Assembly: GCF_002532045.1 (NCBI RefSeq)
Contig: NZ_NWTG01000013.1
Location: forward strand, 1-64,000
DNA: 64,000 bases
Direction of reading: 5' to 3'
DNA from: Bradyrhizobium sp. C9
GTDB lineage: Bacteria > Pseudomonadota > Alphaproteobacteria > Rhizobiales > Xanthobacteraceae
Part shown: one piece after another, positions 36,166-45,845 of the stretch
How the letters are laid out: each line of letters begins with the position of its first letter
How positions within the stretch are numbered: position 1 is the stretch's first letter
The notes under the pieces: model-generated
Told to the model about the DNA's origin: nothing
Seen by the model: the letters and a program-made list of their open reading frames with translations, nothing else
Database searches by the model: none
Program-made: the position numbers and the translations under genes

Positions 36166-37986
36166 CTATCGCGCGCCGAAGAACGATGTCTTCTGGGTCT
36201 CCTCGGCCTGCAGCCTGGCGCGGACCCGCATCAGGTCCTTCCAACCGATATAGCCGACGAGGCGCTGATCTTCGCGCGAGATCACAGGCAGATGCGAGAC
36301 GTTGACCTGCATCAGGCGGTCGGCCAGCCGGTCGAGATACTCGTCGGGATAAGCGACGGTGATCTTGCTGCCCGCCAGCAATTGCTTGAGCGTCGCGGTG
36401 CGATGCTTGCCGGCGCGGCGCCAGCGCAGCACCGATGGCGGGTCGATTACCCCGAGCACGTGATGGTTGGCGTCGACGACGGGGAAGCTCGGGTGACCGG
36501 TCTTCGGGTTGGTCAGGAAGGCTGCCGCGCCGTGCAGCGTCATGGTGTCGGCGACCGTCTCGACCGCCTTGGTCATCACGTCGCGCACCCGCGTCAGCGC
36601 AAAGGGATCAACCCGATACTCGCGCACCAGATGGTGGCCGCGCCGCGCCACCTTCTCGGTCAGGATCGAGCGCCGCATCAAGAGCACCGTGACGCCATGC
36701 GCCGTGCCGCAGGCCGCGATCAGCGGCAGCAGCACATGGGTGTTGCCGGTGAGCTCGACCGCGAAGAAGGTCGCGGTCAAAGGCGAGCGCATCGTGCCGC
36801 CCATCGTCGCCGCCATCGCGAGCAGTGCCCAGAACCCGGGGCTCGCCGCCGGCAGGTAGCCGCTCAGCGCGGTCCCCATCGCGCCGCCCATGATGAGCAG
36901 CGGCGCAAGCACGCCGCCCGATGTGCCGGAGCCGAGCGCGACCGACCAGATCACGGCCTTCACCACGAGCAGCAGCAGCGCGGCTTTCAGCACCACGTCG
37001 CCTTGCAGCATCGAAGCCAAATTGTCATAGCCGACACCGAGCGCCTGCGGTTCGATCAGGCCGCCGAGGCCGACGACCAGGCCGCCGATCAGCGGCCACC
37101 ACATCCAGTGGATCGGCAGCTTGAGGAAAATGTCCTCGCAGCCATAGACCAGCTGGGTGAGCACGCCCGACAGCAGCCCGGAGAGGATTCCGATCAGCAT
37201 CCAGGCGCCGAGCTGCAGCACGGAGATGTCGACGCTGCCGGTGAACGGAAACAGCGGCGCGGGCATGTGCAGGAAGGTGCGCCCGACCGCTGCCACCACG
37301 GCGGCGACGGTGACCGGAATGAAGCTGCGCGGCGTCCATTCGAACAGCAGGAGTTCGACCGCGAGCATGATCGCGGCGATCGGCGTTCCGAACACCGTGG
37401 TCATGCCGGCGGCGGCGCCGGCCACCAGCAGGGTCTTGCGCTCGTTGTCCGTCACCGGAAGCATCTGTGCGATCAACGAGCCGATCGCGCCGCCCGTCAT
37501 GATGATCGGACCCTCGGCGCCGAATGGGCCGCCGGTGCCGATCGAGATCGCCGACGACAAGGGCTTCAGGATCGCCACCTTGGGATCGAGCCGCGAACGG
37601 CCGAGCAAGATCGCCTCGATGGCTTCCGGAATGCCGTGCCCACGGATCTTCTCGCTGCCGAAGCGCGCCATCAGGCCGATGATCAGCGAGCCCGCGACCG
37701 GCACCAGCACGGTCCAGAGCCCAAGCGGCGAGTCCTGCAATTTCAGGTCGGCGAAGCTGAACCGGCCGAAATAGGCGATGTTGGTCGCAAGCTTGATCAG
37801 CTGCAGAAGTCCCGCACCGGCCAGCACGCCGGCGGCGGAGACGAACACGGCGATCGCCGAGATCACCACGACGCGCGGATCGGTGGTGAAGTCGCTCAGC
37901 AGGTGGCTGGCCTTGTCGCCGATCGTGTTGCCCGTCTTGGCGGAGGCTTTGGCGGAGGTGTTCGATTTGGTGGAAATGACGCTCAT
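36166..37986 (-). CDS. ClC-type chloride channel/transporter with C-terminal CBS pair
   Basis: 606 residues. The ClC selectivity motifs are visible: GSEKIRGHGIPEA, GGPFGAEGPIIMTGG (gating Glu present; the usual basic residue before it is Ala), and GSGTSGGVLAPLLIMGG. About ten membrane segments are followed by two CBS domains (about 450-590) with VRDVMTKAVETVADTMTLHGA and VSHLPVISREDQRLVGYIG, which often bind adenine nucleotides. I chose the ATG at 37986; one at 38025 adds 13 residues. Neither has a strong Shine-Dalgarno. Single gene. Confidence 0.9.
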   Translation of the reverse strand: MSVISTKSNTSAKASAKTGNTIGDKASHLLSDFTTDPRVVVISAIAVFVSAAGVLAGAGLLQLIKLATNIAYFGRFSFADLKLQDSPLGLWTVLVPVAGSLIIGLMARFGSEKIRGHGIPEAIEAILLGRSRLDPKVAILKPLSSAISIGTGGPFGAEGPIIMTGGAIGSLIAQMLPVTDNERKTLLVAGAAAGMTTVFGTPIAAIMLAVELLLFEWTPRSFIPVTVAAVVAAVGRTFLHMPAPLFPFTGSVDISVLQLGAWMLIGILSGLLSGVLTQLVYGCEDIFLKLPIHWMWWPLIGGLVVGLGGLIEPQALGVGYDNLASMLQGDVVLKAALLLLVVKAVIWSVALGSGTSGGVLAPLLIMGGAMGTALSGYLPAASPGFWALLAMAATMGGTMRSPLTATFFAVELTGNTHVLLPLIAACGTAHGVTVLLMRRSILTEKVARRGHHLVREYRVDPFALTRVRDVMTKAVETVADTMTLHGAAAFLTNPKTGHPSFPVVDANHHVLGVIDPPSVLRWRRAGKHRTATLKQLLAGSKITVAYPDEYLDRLADRLMQVNVSHLPVISREDQRLVGYIGWKDLMRVRARLQAEETQKTSFFGAR

Positions 37987-38023
37987 TGGTGGCGCAAGGC
38001 TCGGGTGGAGTGGACGCGGCGTC

Positions 38024-38040
38024 ATATCGTATTGCGATAT
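38024..38040. promoter_or_regulatory. Palindrome upstream of the ClC gene
   Basis: ATATCG (38024-38029) and CGATAT (38035-38040) are perfect arms around TATTG, 38 bp upstream of the ClC ATG. It may be an operator or an mRNA hairpin; no regulator gene adjoins. The remaining stretch to 38376 (about 330 bp) holds no gene that I can support and would contain the promoters for ClC and the CYTH-CHAD gene. Confidence 0.4.
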
Positions 38041-38376
38041 AATTACAAGCGGTAGCCATCGGATGGCAGCGTTGAAAGGAGCCCCGAGATCGCAAGGCAG
38101 GGCCAGGAAACGGGTTCCGAGCAAGGCCGATCATCTCGCCGAACTGCAGCGGTTGATCTCGACGAGTTGTCGCGGATCGAGCCGCTCTTGAAGCAGGTGT
38201 CGTAGCGGCGATCGGAATGAATTCCTGCTGCACATAACGCGTCAGCGCGCTTCTCGCGCTCGGATGGCGGTGCGGCCAAATCCAACTTAAAAGCGTGAGT
38301 TTAGATACAATTTGCAGCCAATGCAGGCTGCAATGGCGCGATATGCCTTGTCATTGTCATGAAACCTTCATAGACC

Positions 38377-39984
38377 ATGCTTGGGGCGATTTCATTCGAT
38401 GGACGGCGGCCGGTCGTGACCGATGCGGGGACTGCTATTGCCGTCAGGCATGGCGATCAGGCGGAAATCGAACTCAAGCTGCTTGCGCCGCAAGGAAGCC
38501 TCGAGAAACTGCGCGAAGCATCCTGTATCGTGCAGCATGCGCGCAATCGCGGCGCATTTCATCGGCTGGAAACGGTCTATTACGACACGCCGGAGCGGCT
38601 GCTGTTTCAGCACGGCATGTCGCTGCGTGTGCGGCGCAGCGGCAAGAGCTTCATCCAGACGCTGAAGCTTGCGCCCGGTCGCGCGCAGCCTCTGATGCGC
38701 CGCCAATGGGAGGCGGCGGTTGAAGGCATCGCCCCCGAGCTGGCGCGATTCCCCGCCGACGAGATCGGCGATCCCGTGCCGGCGCTGAGCAACGATGCGC
38801 TGGTGCCGGTGTTCGCAACCAAGGTGCGCCGGCACGCGCGGCAGCTCGATTTGCCCGATGCGTCGGTTGAAATCGCATTCGACGAGGGGACCATCGAGGC
38901 CGATGCGCGCCAGGAGGTGCTGTCGGAAATCGAGCTTGAACTGAAGAGCGGCAATGCCGGCGTCCTGTTCGATCTCGGAACGCAGTTGCTCGACGCTGCG
39001 CCGCTGCAGATCGGCACGCGCAGCAAGGCGGAACGCGGCTATGCGCTCGCGTTCGATGTCGCGCCGTCGGCCGCCAAGGCCGAGTTGCCGGGCATCACCG
39101 CGGAGCTTGCGGTCGACGACGTCATCGCGCTGTTGGTGGGCTCCTGCTGGCACCATCTTTTGAAAAATCACGCGGTGGCCGAGCAGGGATCGGACCCCGA
39201 AGGCGTGCACCAGATGCGGGTGGCCTTGCGGCGCTTGCGGACGATCTGTGCGCTGTTCCGGCGCGACATTCCTTCGCCGGCATTTCTGGCGATCAACAGC
39301 GAAGCAAAATGGCTGATGCGGCAACTCGGCCAGGCCCGGGATTGGGACGTCTTCGCCGAGACGACCATCACCCGCCTGGTCAGCGCGGTTCCGGATATCG
39401 ACCTGGATGGCCTTCGCAAGGCGGTTGAGCAGCGGCAGAAGTCGAGCTATGGGACCCTGCAAAGCGTTCTGGCGGATCCCCGATGCAGCCGCTTCCTGCT
39501 CTCGCTGGGGCATCTGGTGGAACGCCGCGGCTGGCGCAACGAGATCGACAGCGAAGCGCTGGCTGTCCTGTCGCAACCGATGCCGGTGCTCGCCGATCAG
39601 ATTCTGGAACGATTGCATCGCAAGACATTGAAGCGGGGTGCGGGCTTCCGGCGGCTCGATATCCACGCGCAGCACAATCTCAGGATCAACCTCAAGAAGT
39701 TGCGCTATGCAGCGGAGTTCTTCCTGCCGCTCTATGGCTCCCACGCGCCCGCGAAGCGCTATGTGAAGCGGCTCGCCGGGCTGCAGACCAGCCTCGGGCG
39801 GGTGTGCGACATCGGCAGCACGCGCGTGCTGCTCCACACCATCGCGCAGGACGACCAGCCTGCGCTTCATCTCGGCATCGGCGCGATGGCCGGCTGGCTG
39901 GCCCGCGATCAGATCGCGGTGGCGAAAGCGCTGCGCAAGAGCTGGCGCCGCTTCAAGACGACGCCCGCATTCTGGGGCCGGTGA
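38377..39984 (+). CDS. CYTH and CHAD domain protein (inorganic triphosphatase-like)
   Basis: 535 residues. The N-terminal CYTH domain (about 28-230) has the E-x-E-x-K motif (E30, E32, K34) and basic/acidic strand pairs such as YYDTPERLLFQHGMSLRVRRSG and EIELELKSG, the triphosphate tunnel. The C-terminal CHAD domain (about 245-530) has HQMRVALRRLRTICALFR and NLRINLKKLRYAAEFF, His/Arg/Lys-rich helices that bind polyphosphate. YgiF-type enzymes hydrolyse inorganic triphosphate. The start has no strong Shine-Dalgarno, so a slightly later start is possible. Confidence 0.9.
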   Translation: MLGAISFDGRRPVVTDAGTAIAVRHGDQAEIELKLLAPQGSLEKLREASCIVQHARNRGAFHRLETVYYDTPERLLFQHGMSLRVRRSGKSFIQTLKLAPGRAQPLMRRQWEAAVEGIAPELARFPADEIGDPVPALSNDALVPVFATKVRRHARQLDLPDASVEIAFDEGTIEADARQEVLSEIELELKSGNAGVLFDLGTQLLDAAPLQIGTRSKAERGYALAFDVAPSAAKAELPGITAELAVDDVIALLVGSCWHHLLKNHAVAEQGSDPEGVHQMRVALRRLRTICALFRRDIPSPAFLAINSEAKWLMRQLGQARDWDVFAETTITRLVSAVPDIDLDGLRKAVEQRQKSSYGTLQSVLADPRCSRFLLSLGHLVERRGWRNEIDSEALAVLSQPMPVLADQILERLHRKTLKRGAGFRRLDIHAQHNLRINLKKLRYAAEFFLPLYGSHAPAKRYVKRLAGLQTSLGRVCDIGSTRVLLHTIAQDDQPALHLGIGAMAGWLARDQIAVAKALRKSWRRFKTTPAFWGR

Positions 39985-40017
39985 GTTCGCGGCGGCGCGC
40001 GATGCGGGGGGAGCGCC

Positions 40018-41250
40018 CTAACGGGGCTGTGCCTGGATTGTAAGATCCGAAGCCTGCGGCTTGCGCTCGGTGACCAGTGCGAGCAGCACGGTCAGCACCA
40101 TGAAGCACACGGACGCGCCGAACACCCAATGCGGCATGTGCTGGTCCATGATCCAGCCGAACAGCAGCGGGCTGACGATGCCGCCGAAATTGAAGCCGGT
40201 GGAGACGATGCCGAAGGCGCGGCCGGCGGCACCGGGAGGCGCGGCGTTGCGCACCATCATGTCGCGGGACGGTGCGATCACGCCGCCAAGGAATCCGGCA
40301 AGCCCCATCGCGAGCGTGAGCACGACCGGCGGCAGGTTCATCAGCGCAATCAGCAGCACCAGCACGGCATTGACCGCGAAGCAGGCCGCGGCGAGTTGGC
40401 TGTGGCGATGGGTCCAGTCGGCCAGATAGCCGCCGGCGAGCACGCCCGCGGCGCTGGCGCCGAGGAACGCGGTGAGCGCGATGTTGGCGGTCGAGAACGA
40501 CGCGCCGTAGCCGCCCATCAGCGCGACCACACCGAAATTGTTGATACCCGAGGTCGACAGGCTGAGCAGCGTGAAGAACGCGGTCAGCACCATCAGCGCC
40601 GGCGTGATCACGCTGGCCTTCGATGCCGTGTCGTCCTTCGGCTTGTTCTTGTTGGCGCCGGCATCGGGAATTCCGAGCACGATCAGGAACAGCGCCACCA
40701 GCGGGCCGACCGCGCCGGCCACGACCAGCGCGCCGAGGCCGCCGATCGAGGCGACCAGAGCCGCCATGATCGCCGGCGCCACCGCGCCGCCGAGGAAGCC
40801 GGCAAAGGTGTGGATCGAGAAGGCGCGGCCCATCCGCGCCTCGTCCATATGGGCCGAGAGGATCGCGTAGTCAGCCGGATGGTAGACGCTGTTGGCGAGG
40901 CCGAGCGCCACCGCACAGACGATCAGCGAGGTGTAGCTCAGATGCAGGCCAAGCCCGATCAGCGCACAGCCGCCGATGGTCAGCCCGATCAGCAGGATCT
41001 TGCGCGCGCCGATATGGTCGGCGAGGTAGCCGATCGGCGCCTGGGTCAGGCCAGAGACCACGGCAAACACCGTCAGTGCGAAACCGAGCTCGACATAGCC
41101 GACGCCGAGCTGCTGCTTCAGGAACGGGAACAGCATCGGCAGCACGAAGATATGGAAATGGCTGACCCAATGGGCGACCGAAATTCCCGTCAGCGTGCGC
41201 AGCGCGCTGTCGGCTTTCGCTTGCTGCGGTGCGGCCAGAATGTCGACCAT
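40018..41250 (-). CDS. MFS transporter
   Basis: 410 residues with 12 predicted helices. The N-terminal half has HWVSHFHIFVLPMLFPFLKQ and the loop 2-3 motif A variant GYLADHIGARKILLIGL. The C-terminal half has GYLADWTHRHSQLAAACF and SRDMMVRNAAPPGAAGRAFG. This pattern resembles the fosmidomycin-resistance/YfiS-type branch of MFS. It converges with the CYTH-CHAD gene (33 bp gap). Substrate unknown. Confidence 0.85.
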   Translation of the reverse strand: MVDILAAPQQAKADSALRTLTGISVAHWVSHFHIFVLPMLFPFLKQQLGVGYVELGFALTVFAVVSGLTQAPIGYLADHIGARKILLIGLTIGGCALIGLGLHLSYTSLIVCAVALGLANSVYHPADYAILSAHMDEARMGRAFSIHTFAGFLGGAVAPAIMAALVASIGGLGALVVAGAVGPLVALFLIVLGIPDAGANKNKPKDDTASKASVITPALMVLTAFFTLLSLSTSGINNFGVVALMGGYGASFSTANIALTAFLGASAAGVLAGGYLADWTHRHSQLAAACFAVNAVLVLLIALMNLPPVVLTLAMGLAGFLGGVIAPSRDMMVRNAAPPGAAGRAFGIVSTGFNFGGIVSPLLFGWIMDQHMPHWVFGASVCFMVLTVLLALVTERKPQASDLTIQAQPR

Positions 41251-41472
41251 GTCAGAGAAACCCCAATTCCAAAGCGTTTTCGAGCGAAGAGGGTACCGGT
41301 TCGCGTGCAGAAACGCGTCAAAAAATGCCCGGCAGGGCGGGCAGAAAATAAAGCCTGGCCGCTAATTGTCCATGAACGCGGGCGCATGGCTGCCCCCGGC
41401 GCGGGCGTGCCGGATCGACACATGCGGCATAAAAGGCGGCGACAAAGTGCGGGCCTGCGGTGATGATCGGCC

Positions 41473-42762
41473 ATGATCGACGCCAAGAAGCCGCTCCGGG
41501 TGCTTGTGTCAGAGGGCTCCAGCACCTCCGGCCGCGAGGCGATCACGATGCTGGGGCTGGCCGGCCATCATGTCGAGGTCTGCGACCCCTCGCGCTGGTG
41601 CCTGGCGCGCTACTCCCGCTTTGTCCGCAAGTACCACCATTGTCCGCCGCTGCGGTCAGATCCGGCCGGCTTCCTGCGCTTCGTCGAGCGGCTATTGGCA
41701 TCGCGGCAATTCGATGTGCTGCTGCCGACCCATGAGCAGGGCTTCCTGTTCGCCCGCGCCGCGGCGCGGCTGACATCACGGACCGGTCTGGCGCTGCCGG
41801 ACTTCGACAGCTATCGCGCCGTGCACAGCAAGGCCGGCTTCAGCCGGCTGCTCGACCAGCTCGGCCTGCCGCAGCCCCCGACCCGGATCGTGCGCTCGGC
41901 CGAGGAGCTGCGCGAGGCGGTGCGGTTTCCATCCGTGGTCAAGACGTCGGTCGGCACCGCCAGCCGCGGCATCTGGTTCGTGCGCGACTCGGGCGATCTC
42001 AACCGCGCGCTCTATGATCTCGAATCCGCCGGCGATTTTGCCGGCGAGGTGTTGGCGCAGGATCTCGTCACCGGCACGGTCGAGAAGGCCCAGTCGGTGT
42101 TCTGCCGCGGCACGCTGACTGGCTTCCACGCCTACCGGCAGATCGCGGCCGGGATCGGCGGCGGCGAGGCGATCAAGGAGAGCGTGAGCCGGCCGGCGAT
42201 CGGCGCCGCGCTCGAGACCATCGGCGCGCATCTCGGTTGGCACGGTGCGCTCTCGGTCGACGTCATCATGCCGCTCGACAGCGCGACGCCGCTGTTGATC
42301 GACTGCAACCCGCGGCTGGTCGAGCCGATGAACGCGTACCGGTCCGGCACCGATCTGGTCGATCTGCTGCTGCGCACCTCGCTCGGCGAGACGCCGCCGC
42401 CGCTGCCCGAAAGCCGCGCCGGCGTGCGGACCCATCTCGCCATGCAGGCGCTGCTCGGCAGCGCATCGCGCGACGGCACGCGGCGCGACCTGATCAGGGA
42501 ATGCGGCCGCATCGCCGCGGGCGAGGGTCTCTATCGGGCAAGCACAGAGGAACTGACGCCGGTGCGGCTCGATTGGCTGAGCGCCGTACCGCTCGCGATG
42601 ACCACAGCGCTGCTGCTGGCATCACCGCCGATCGCCTCATCGCTGGCCCGCGGCGGCTTCGGCGCGCATCTGCTCGATCGCGCGAGTATCAAGACGATCG
42701 AAGGAGAAAGTTTTTTGCACGATCTCTCAACACGTCGTCCCGGCGAACGTCGGGACCCATAA
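41473..42762 (+). CDS. ATP-grasp domain protein of unknown ligase function
   Basis: 429 residues. The N-terminal Rossmann-like pre-ATP-grasp domain (RVLVSEGSSTSGREAITMLG) and the central ATP-grasp folds are clear: the VVKTSVGTASRGIWFVRD lysine/glycine loop, and the metal-binding LLIDCNPRLVEPMNAY. It looks like a carbamoyl-phosphate-synthase-like or peptide-ligase-type ATP-grasp enzyme that couples a carboxylate to an amine. No partner gene reveals the substrate. The final residues (TRRPGERRDP) and the TAA at 42760-42762 come from a family A repeat. Confidence 0.82.
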   Translation: MIDAKKPLRVLVSEGSSTSGREAITMLGLAGHHVEVCDPSRWCLARYSRFVRKYHHCPPLRSDPAGFLRFVERLLASRQFDVLLPTHEQGFLFARAAARLTSRTGLALPDFDSYRAVHSKAGFSRLLDQLGLPQPPTRIVRSAEELREAVRFPSVVKTSVGTASRGIWFVRDSGDLNRALYDLESAGDFAGEVLAQDLVTGTVEKAQSVFCRGTLTGFHAYRQIAAGIGGGEAIKESVSRPAIGAALETIGAHLGWHGALSVDVIMPLDSATPLLIDCNPRLVEPMNAYRSGTDLVDLLLRTSLGETPPPLPESRAGVRTHLAMQALLGSASRDGTRRDLIRECGRIAAGEGLYRASTEELTPVRLDWLSAVPLAMTTALLLASPPIASSLARGGFGAHLLDRASIKTIEGESFLHDLSTRRPGERRDP

Positions 42763-42860
42763 CCACGAATGGTTATTGGTGAGCGATGGTGAAACGCCGA
42801 GCCCTATTCACAACATCCGCTGCGGAGTATGGGTCCCGGCGTTCGCCGGGACGACGTGGG
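42733..42860. repeat. Family A facing repeat pair (A4), overlapping the ATP-grasp gene end
   Basis: Left unit 42733-42760 (CGTCGTCCCGGCGAACGTCG, then GGACCCATAACC) and right unit 42826-42860 (GAGTATGGGTCCCGGC, then GCCGGGACGACG). The left unit supplies the last codons and stop of the ATP-grasp gene. The right unit ends 20 bp before the small gene's stop on the other strand. Confidence 0.85.
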
Positions 42861-42879
42861 GATGGATATCGCTCATCCC

Positions 42880-43053
42880 TCACAACGGCTCGTCATCATT
42901 GCCGTAGCGATCGACCTTCGGCGTGGCGATGTCGCCATCCTCGTAGTAGTCGTCGTCCTGCGGCGCTGCGGGCGGCGGAGAGTTTTTCGACTTGTCGTCT
43001 GACTTGTCGTTGTTCCCGGCGCTAACCTTGCTCTTCTTTCCGGCCTTGGCCAT
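42880..43053 (-). CDS. 57-residue Lys-rich/acidic small protein
   Basis: A short gene from the ATG at 43053 with AGGGGA 5 bp upstream. The protein starts MAKAGKKSKVSAGNNDK, has a Ser/Asp/Lys and Pro-rich middle (KNSPPPAAP), then an acidic QDDDYYEDGD stretch, and ends VDRYGNDDEPL. It has strong codon bias like its neighbours and no hydrophobic segment, so it is probably a soluble, largely disordered cytoplasmic protein. I do not recognise a named family. Confidence 0.65.
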   Translation of the reverse strand: MAKAGKKSKVSAGNNDKSDDKSKNSPPPAAPQDDDYYEDGDIATPKVDRYGNDDEPL

Positions 43054-43124
43054 GCGTTTCCCCTGCGCGGGTCAAATCATCTGCCGGAAGTCTACCCCAG
43101 TTCGCCGGGGCTTGTAATGTAGAT

Positions 43125-43153
43125 GGCGCGGCCGGGTCACTCTTGGCCGCGCC
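43125..43153 (-). terminator. Hairpin terminator candidate after the TonB receptor gene
   Basis: Arms GGCGCGGCC (43125-43133) and GGCCGCGCC (43145-43153) are perfect complements around an 11-base loop, 7 bp past the receptor stop codon. A clear U-run is missing, so this may be a factor-dependent or weak terminator. Confidence 0.5.
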
Positions 43154-43160
43154 GATCGCG

Positions 43161-45434
43161 CTAGAACGTCGCGCCGGCCTTGACCATGTAGGTGCGGCCG
43201 GGCAGCGGGTAGGCCGAGAAGCGGCCGGCCGTGAACGAGCTCGCGACGGCGTAGTCGTAGTAGAGCGCGTTGAACAGATTGTTCACACTGAGCGACCAGA
43301 ACAAGCGGTCGACTTGTCCGCTGAGCTTGAGATCGGCGGTGGCGTTGCCGGGAATCCGGCTCTGGGTGTTGGCCTGGTCGTTGTCCATGATGCGCGAGCT
43401 CCAGGCCCGCACCGTGGCGTCGAACACCAGATAATTCTGCCAGATATTCCAGGTCACGCCGAGATTGCCGGTGGTGCGCGACACCAGCGGCACGTCATTG
43501 CCGGCCCAGATGCCTCCGCGGAACACGGCGCGGGTGATCGCCATGCCGCCGCGCAGGGTGACGCTGTCGCTGACCCTCAGCGAGGCGCTGGTCTCGGAGC
43601 CGTAGCGGCGGGTGGGATCGAGGTTGACGTTGTAGAACAGCACCGGGTTGAAATGGATCTCGTTCTCGAGGTCCATCAGGTAGACGCTGGTCTGAACCTG
43701 AAACAGGTTGGTCTTGACTCGGAAGCCGCCCTCGACGTCCTGCGACGTCTGGGTCTTGAGCTGAAAGTTCTGCGGGATCGGCGCGAAGGTCAGCGGGTCG
43801 AATGATGGGCCGGATGCGACGCGCTCGTCGACGTCGGGCGTGCGGAATGCGCGCGCGGCACGGCCGAACACCGAGAAGGTGTCGGTGAAGCGATGCTCGG
43901 CGCCGACATGCAGCGCGTATTGCGTCTCGTTGCTGTCGAGCGGAGCCGCCTGGGTATCGAACGCGAACGGCGCATTCGGGTCGTAGCGGTCGCGCGCCGA
44001 GACGCTGGTGTTCTGAACGCGCGCGCCATAGGAGAAGTCGGTCGTCGGCAGCAGGCCGAGCGTGTGTTGCCAGTAGCCGGCGACGGTCTGCTGATCGATA
44101 TTGTAGATGTGGAAGGGGTCGACGCCCTGATAGGCGCCGCGCGCCTCGCGGAACGTCGAATCGTAATAGTCGATGCCGGTCAGGATTGTCGACGGCATTC
44201 CGAACGCGACGTTCTTGACGCTGAGCCGGGGCGTCAGCGACCAGGTCTGCAGCGCAGCATCGTTATAGGTCGAGGCGAAGCTGATGGTCGGCACGGTGCC
44301 GAAGAAGCCGCTTTGCGTCTCACGCTGCCGCCAGCCGCCATCGACAATGAGGTCGGCGCCGTTGATCAGCGTCTTGGTGAAGCCGGCCGTGACGCTTGAT
44401 GTCTGCTGGTTGGCATAGTCGAACGGTGTCGCCGCGCCGCGGCGATCGGTGAGCAGCTCGTTGACGCCGATCGACGGATCGACCAGCCGTCCGCCGGGCA
44501 GGCCGAGTTTCTGGTCGCTGCCGGTGACGGTGAGGAAGGTGGTGAGATCCGACGTGGTGTAATTGACGTTGCCGACCGCGTTGCGCTGGTCGAGCGCGTT
44601 GTTGACGCGGTAGCCGTCCGACTTGATGCCGTTGCCGTAGAACGAGGTCGACCACGGGCCGGAATTGAGCGCCGCGGACACCGCGGCCATGCGGGTGTTG
44701 AACGAGCCGAAGCCGCCTTCGGCGCGTATCGTCGCCGGCGGCGGACCGCCGGCGCCGGTCTTGGTGATGATGTTGACCACGCCGCCCACCGCGTTGTCGC
44801 CATAGAGCACCGCGCCGCTGTTGCCTCTGACGATCTCGATCCGTGCGATCGAATCGAGCGGGATCGTCGTGAGATCGAAGCCGGCCTTGTCGACGTCGTT
44901 GAGGCGGCGGCCATTGAGCAGGAACAGGGTGTTGTCGGAGGCGAATGCGCCGAAGCCGCGCAGGTCGACCGAGGTCTTGGCGCCGTTCGGCCCGCCGTAA
45001 AGCGATTGTAGCTGCACGCCCGGCACCTGCGCGAGAATCTCGGGCAGCGACTGCAGCGGCGAATGCGCGATGTCGTCGGCCGTGATCACGGTCGAGGAGG
45101 AGCCGACGATGCCGGCGAACTGCCGGCCGCCGCTACCGGTGCCGCCTGTTCCGGTGGTCGGTCCAGTCCCTGTCGTGTTCGATCCAGCTCCGCTGCCAAC
45201 ATTATTGCTTTGCACGGTACCAGGCGCCGGGCGGCGAGGCGCCGGTGCTTCGTCAGCGGCCGGCTTGGCGCGCGTAAAATTCTGGTCGCCCGGCTTGGTG
45301 ATTTCGACGGCCGGTAGCTGATCGGGCGAGGGGGCTTGCTGCGCCCGTGCGGTCGAGAGAACGATTGTGGGCACGATCATCGTCGACGCGAGCAGAAGCC
45401 CGCGGCGGCGCCGGGAGAATGGGTTGGAGAACAT
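43161..45434 (-). CDS. btuB: TonB-dependent outer-membrane receptor, probable vitamin B12 receptor (BtuB type)
   Basis: 757 residues. After a signal peptide (ILST, then ARAQQAPSPDQLPAVEITKP) and a Pro/Gly/Thr-rich spacer, the plug domain (about 105-225) has TVITADDIAHSPLQSLPEIL, DLRGFGAFASDNTLFLLNGR and ARIEIVRGNSGAVLYGDNAV. A 22-strand beta barrel follows and ends in the aromatic YMVKAGATF signature. Assignment to cobalamin rests on the riboswitch upstream and the divergent btuCDF genes. The ligand could be a cobamide precursor. Expression should fall when adenosylcobalamin is plentiful. Confidence 0.88.
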   Translation of the reverse strand: MFSNPFSRRRRGLLLASTMIVPTIVLSTARAQQAPSPDQLPAVEITKPGDQNFTRAKPAADEAPAPRRPAPGTVQSNNVGSGAGSNTTGTGPTTGTGGTGSGGRQFAGIVGSSSTVITADDIAHSPLQSLPEILAQVPGVQLQSLYGGPNGAKTSVDLRGFGAFASDNTLFLLNGRRLNDVDKAGFDLTTIPLDSIARIEIVRGNSGAVLYGDNAVGGVVNIITKTGAGGPPPATIRAEGGFGSFNTRMAAVSAALNSGPWSTSFYGNGIKSDGYRVNNALDQRNAVGNVNYTTSDLTTFLTVTGSDQKLGLPGGRLVDPSIGVNELLTDRRGAATPFDYANQQTSSVTAGFTKTLINGADLIVDGGWRQRETQSGFFGTVPTISFASTYNDAALQTWSLTPRLSVKNVAFGMPSTILTGIDYYDSTFREARGAYQGVDPFHIYNIDQQTVAGYWQHTLGLLPTTDFSYGARVQNTSVSARDRYDPNAPFAFDTQAAPLDSNETQYALHVGAEHRFTDTFSVFGRAARAFRTPDVDERVASGPSFDPLTFAPIPQNFQLKTQTSQDVEGGFRVKTNLFQVQTSVYLMDLENEIHFNPVLFYNVNLDPTRRYGSETSASLRVSDSVTLRGGMAITRAVFRGGIWAGNDVPLVSRTTGNLGVTWNIWQNYLVFDATVRAWSSRIMDNDQANTQSRIPGNATADLKLSGQVDRLFWSLSVNNLFNALYYDYAVASSFTAGRFSAYPLPGRTYMVKAGATF

Positions 45435-45550
45435 CTAAGTGAGACCTCGGCAACGTCAGTGGCACGTCACCGCGAACCAGTCTCACCGTTGTGCTCTCGC
45501 CTCAGGTGAAGCTCATGCCTGTACTCCCCGACCGACATCTTCGCGTGTGA

Positions 45551-45730
45551 CCACGGCTGACGGCAGGTCTCCTGGCTCGCGGGTCGTTACCCTTCGTCGC
45601 CTTCCCAGGACCGAGATTCCCAGTGGCCTGTGACGAAGGATTCACCGCATACAGTTGCGGGGGCAGCCGCGGCATTGGGGAAGTTTCCCCGCACCGCATT
45701 CCCTTTTCATCTCGTTAAAGAACCGTCATG
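45551..45730 (-). promoter_or_regulatory. Cobalamin riboswitch
   Basis: On the minus strand the hallmark elements occur in order: GGGAATGCGGTG, then GCTGCCCCCGCAACTGTA (the B12 box), GCCACTGGGAA, CTGGGAAGGC, and AGCCAGGAGACCTGCC. P1 may pair GACGG near 45725 with CCGTC near 45560. It precedes the TonB receptor ATG by about 115 bp and points toward it. Adenosylcobalamin binding would hide the receptor's ribosome-binding region or terminate transcription. Confidence 0.95.
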
Positions 45731-45845
45731 TTCATCTAGGGTTCGGCCCGGCAGCAATGTCAACCCGGCGAATGTCGGGCGGCGGCCGCGCAGCCACGGT
45801 TTTTGTCGGGTGTCGCTTGCCTGCCACGGCGATCGCTGTAAGAGC

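Noticed and set aside
34452..38055. Long plus-strand frames opposite the amidohydrolase and ClC genes
   Set aside because: Antisense shadows; composition dominated by Arg, His, Ala and Gln with no motifs.
43125..43153. Hairpin as a small RNA gene
   Set aside because: Its position 7 bp after the receptor stop and lack of a promoter fit a terminator better.
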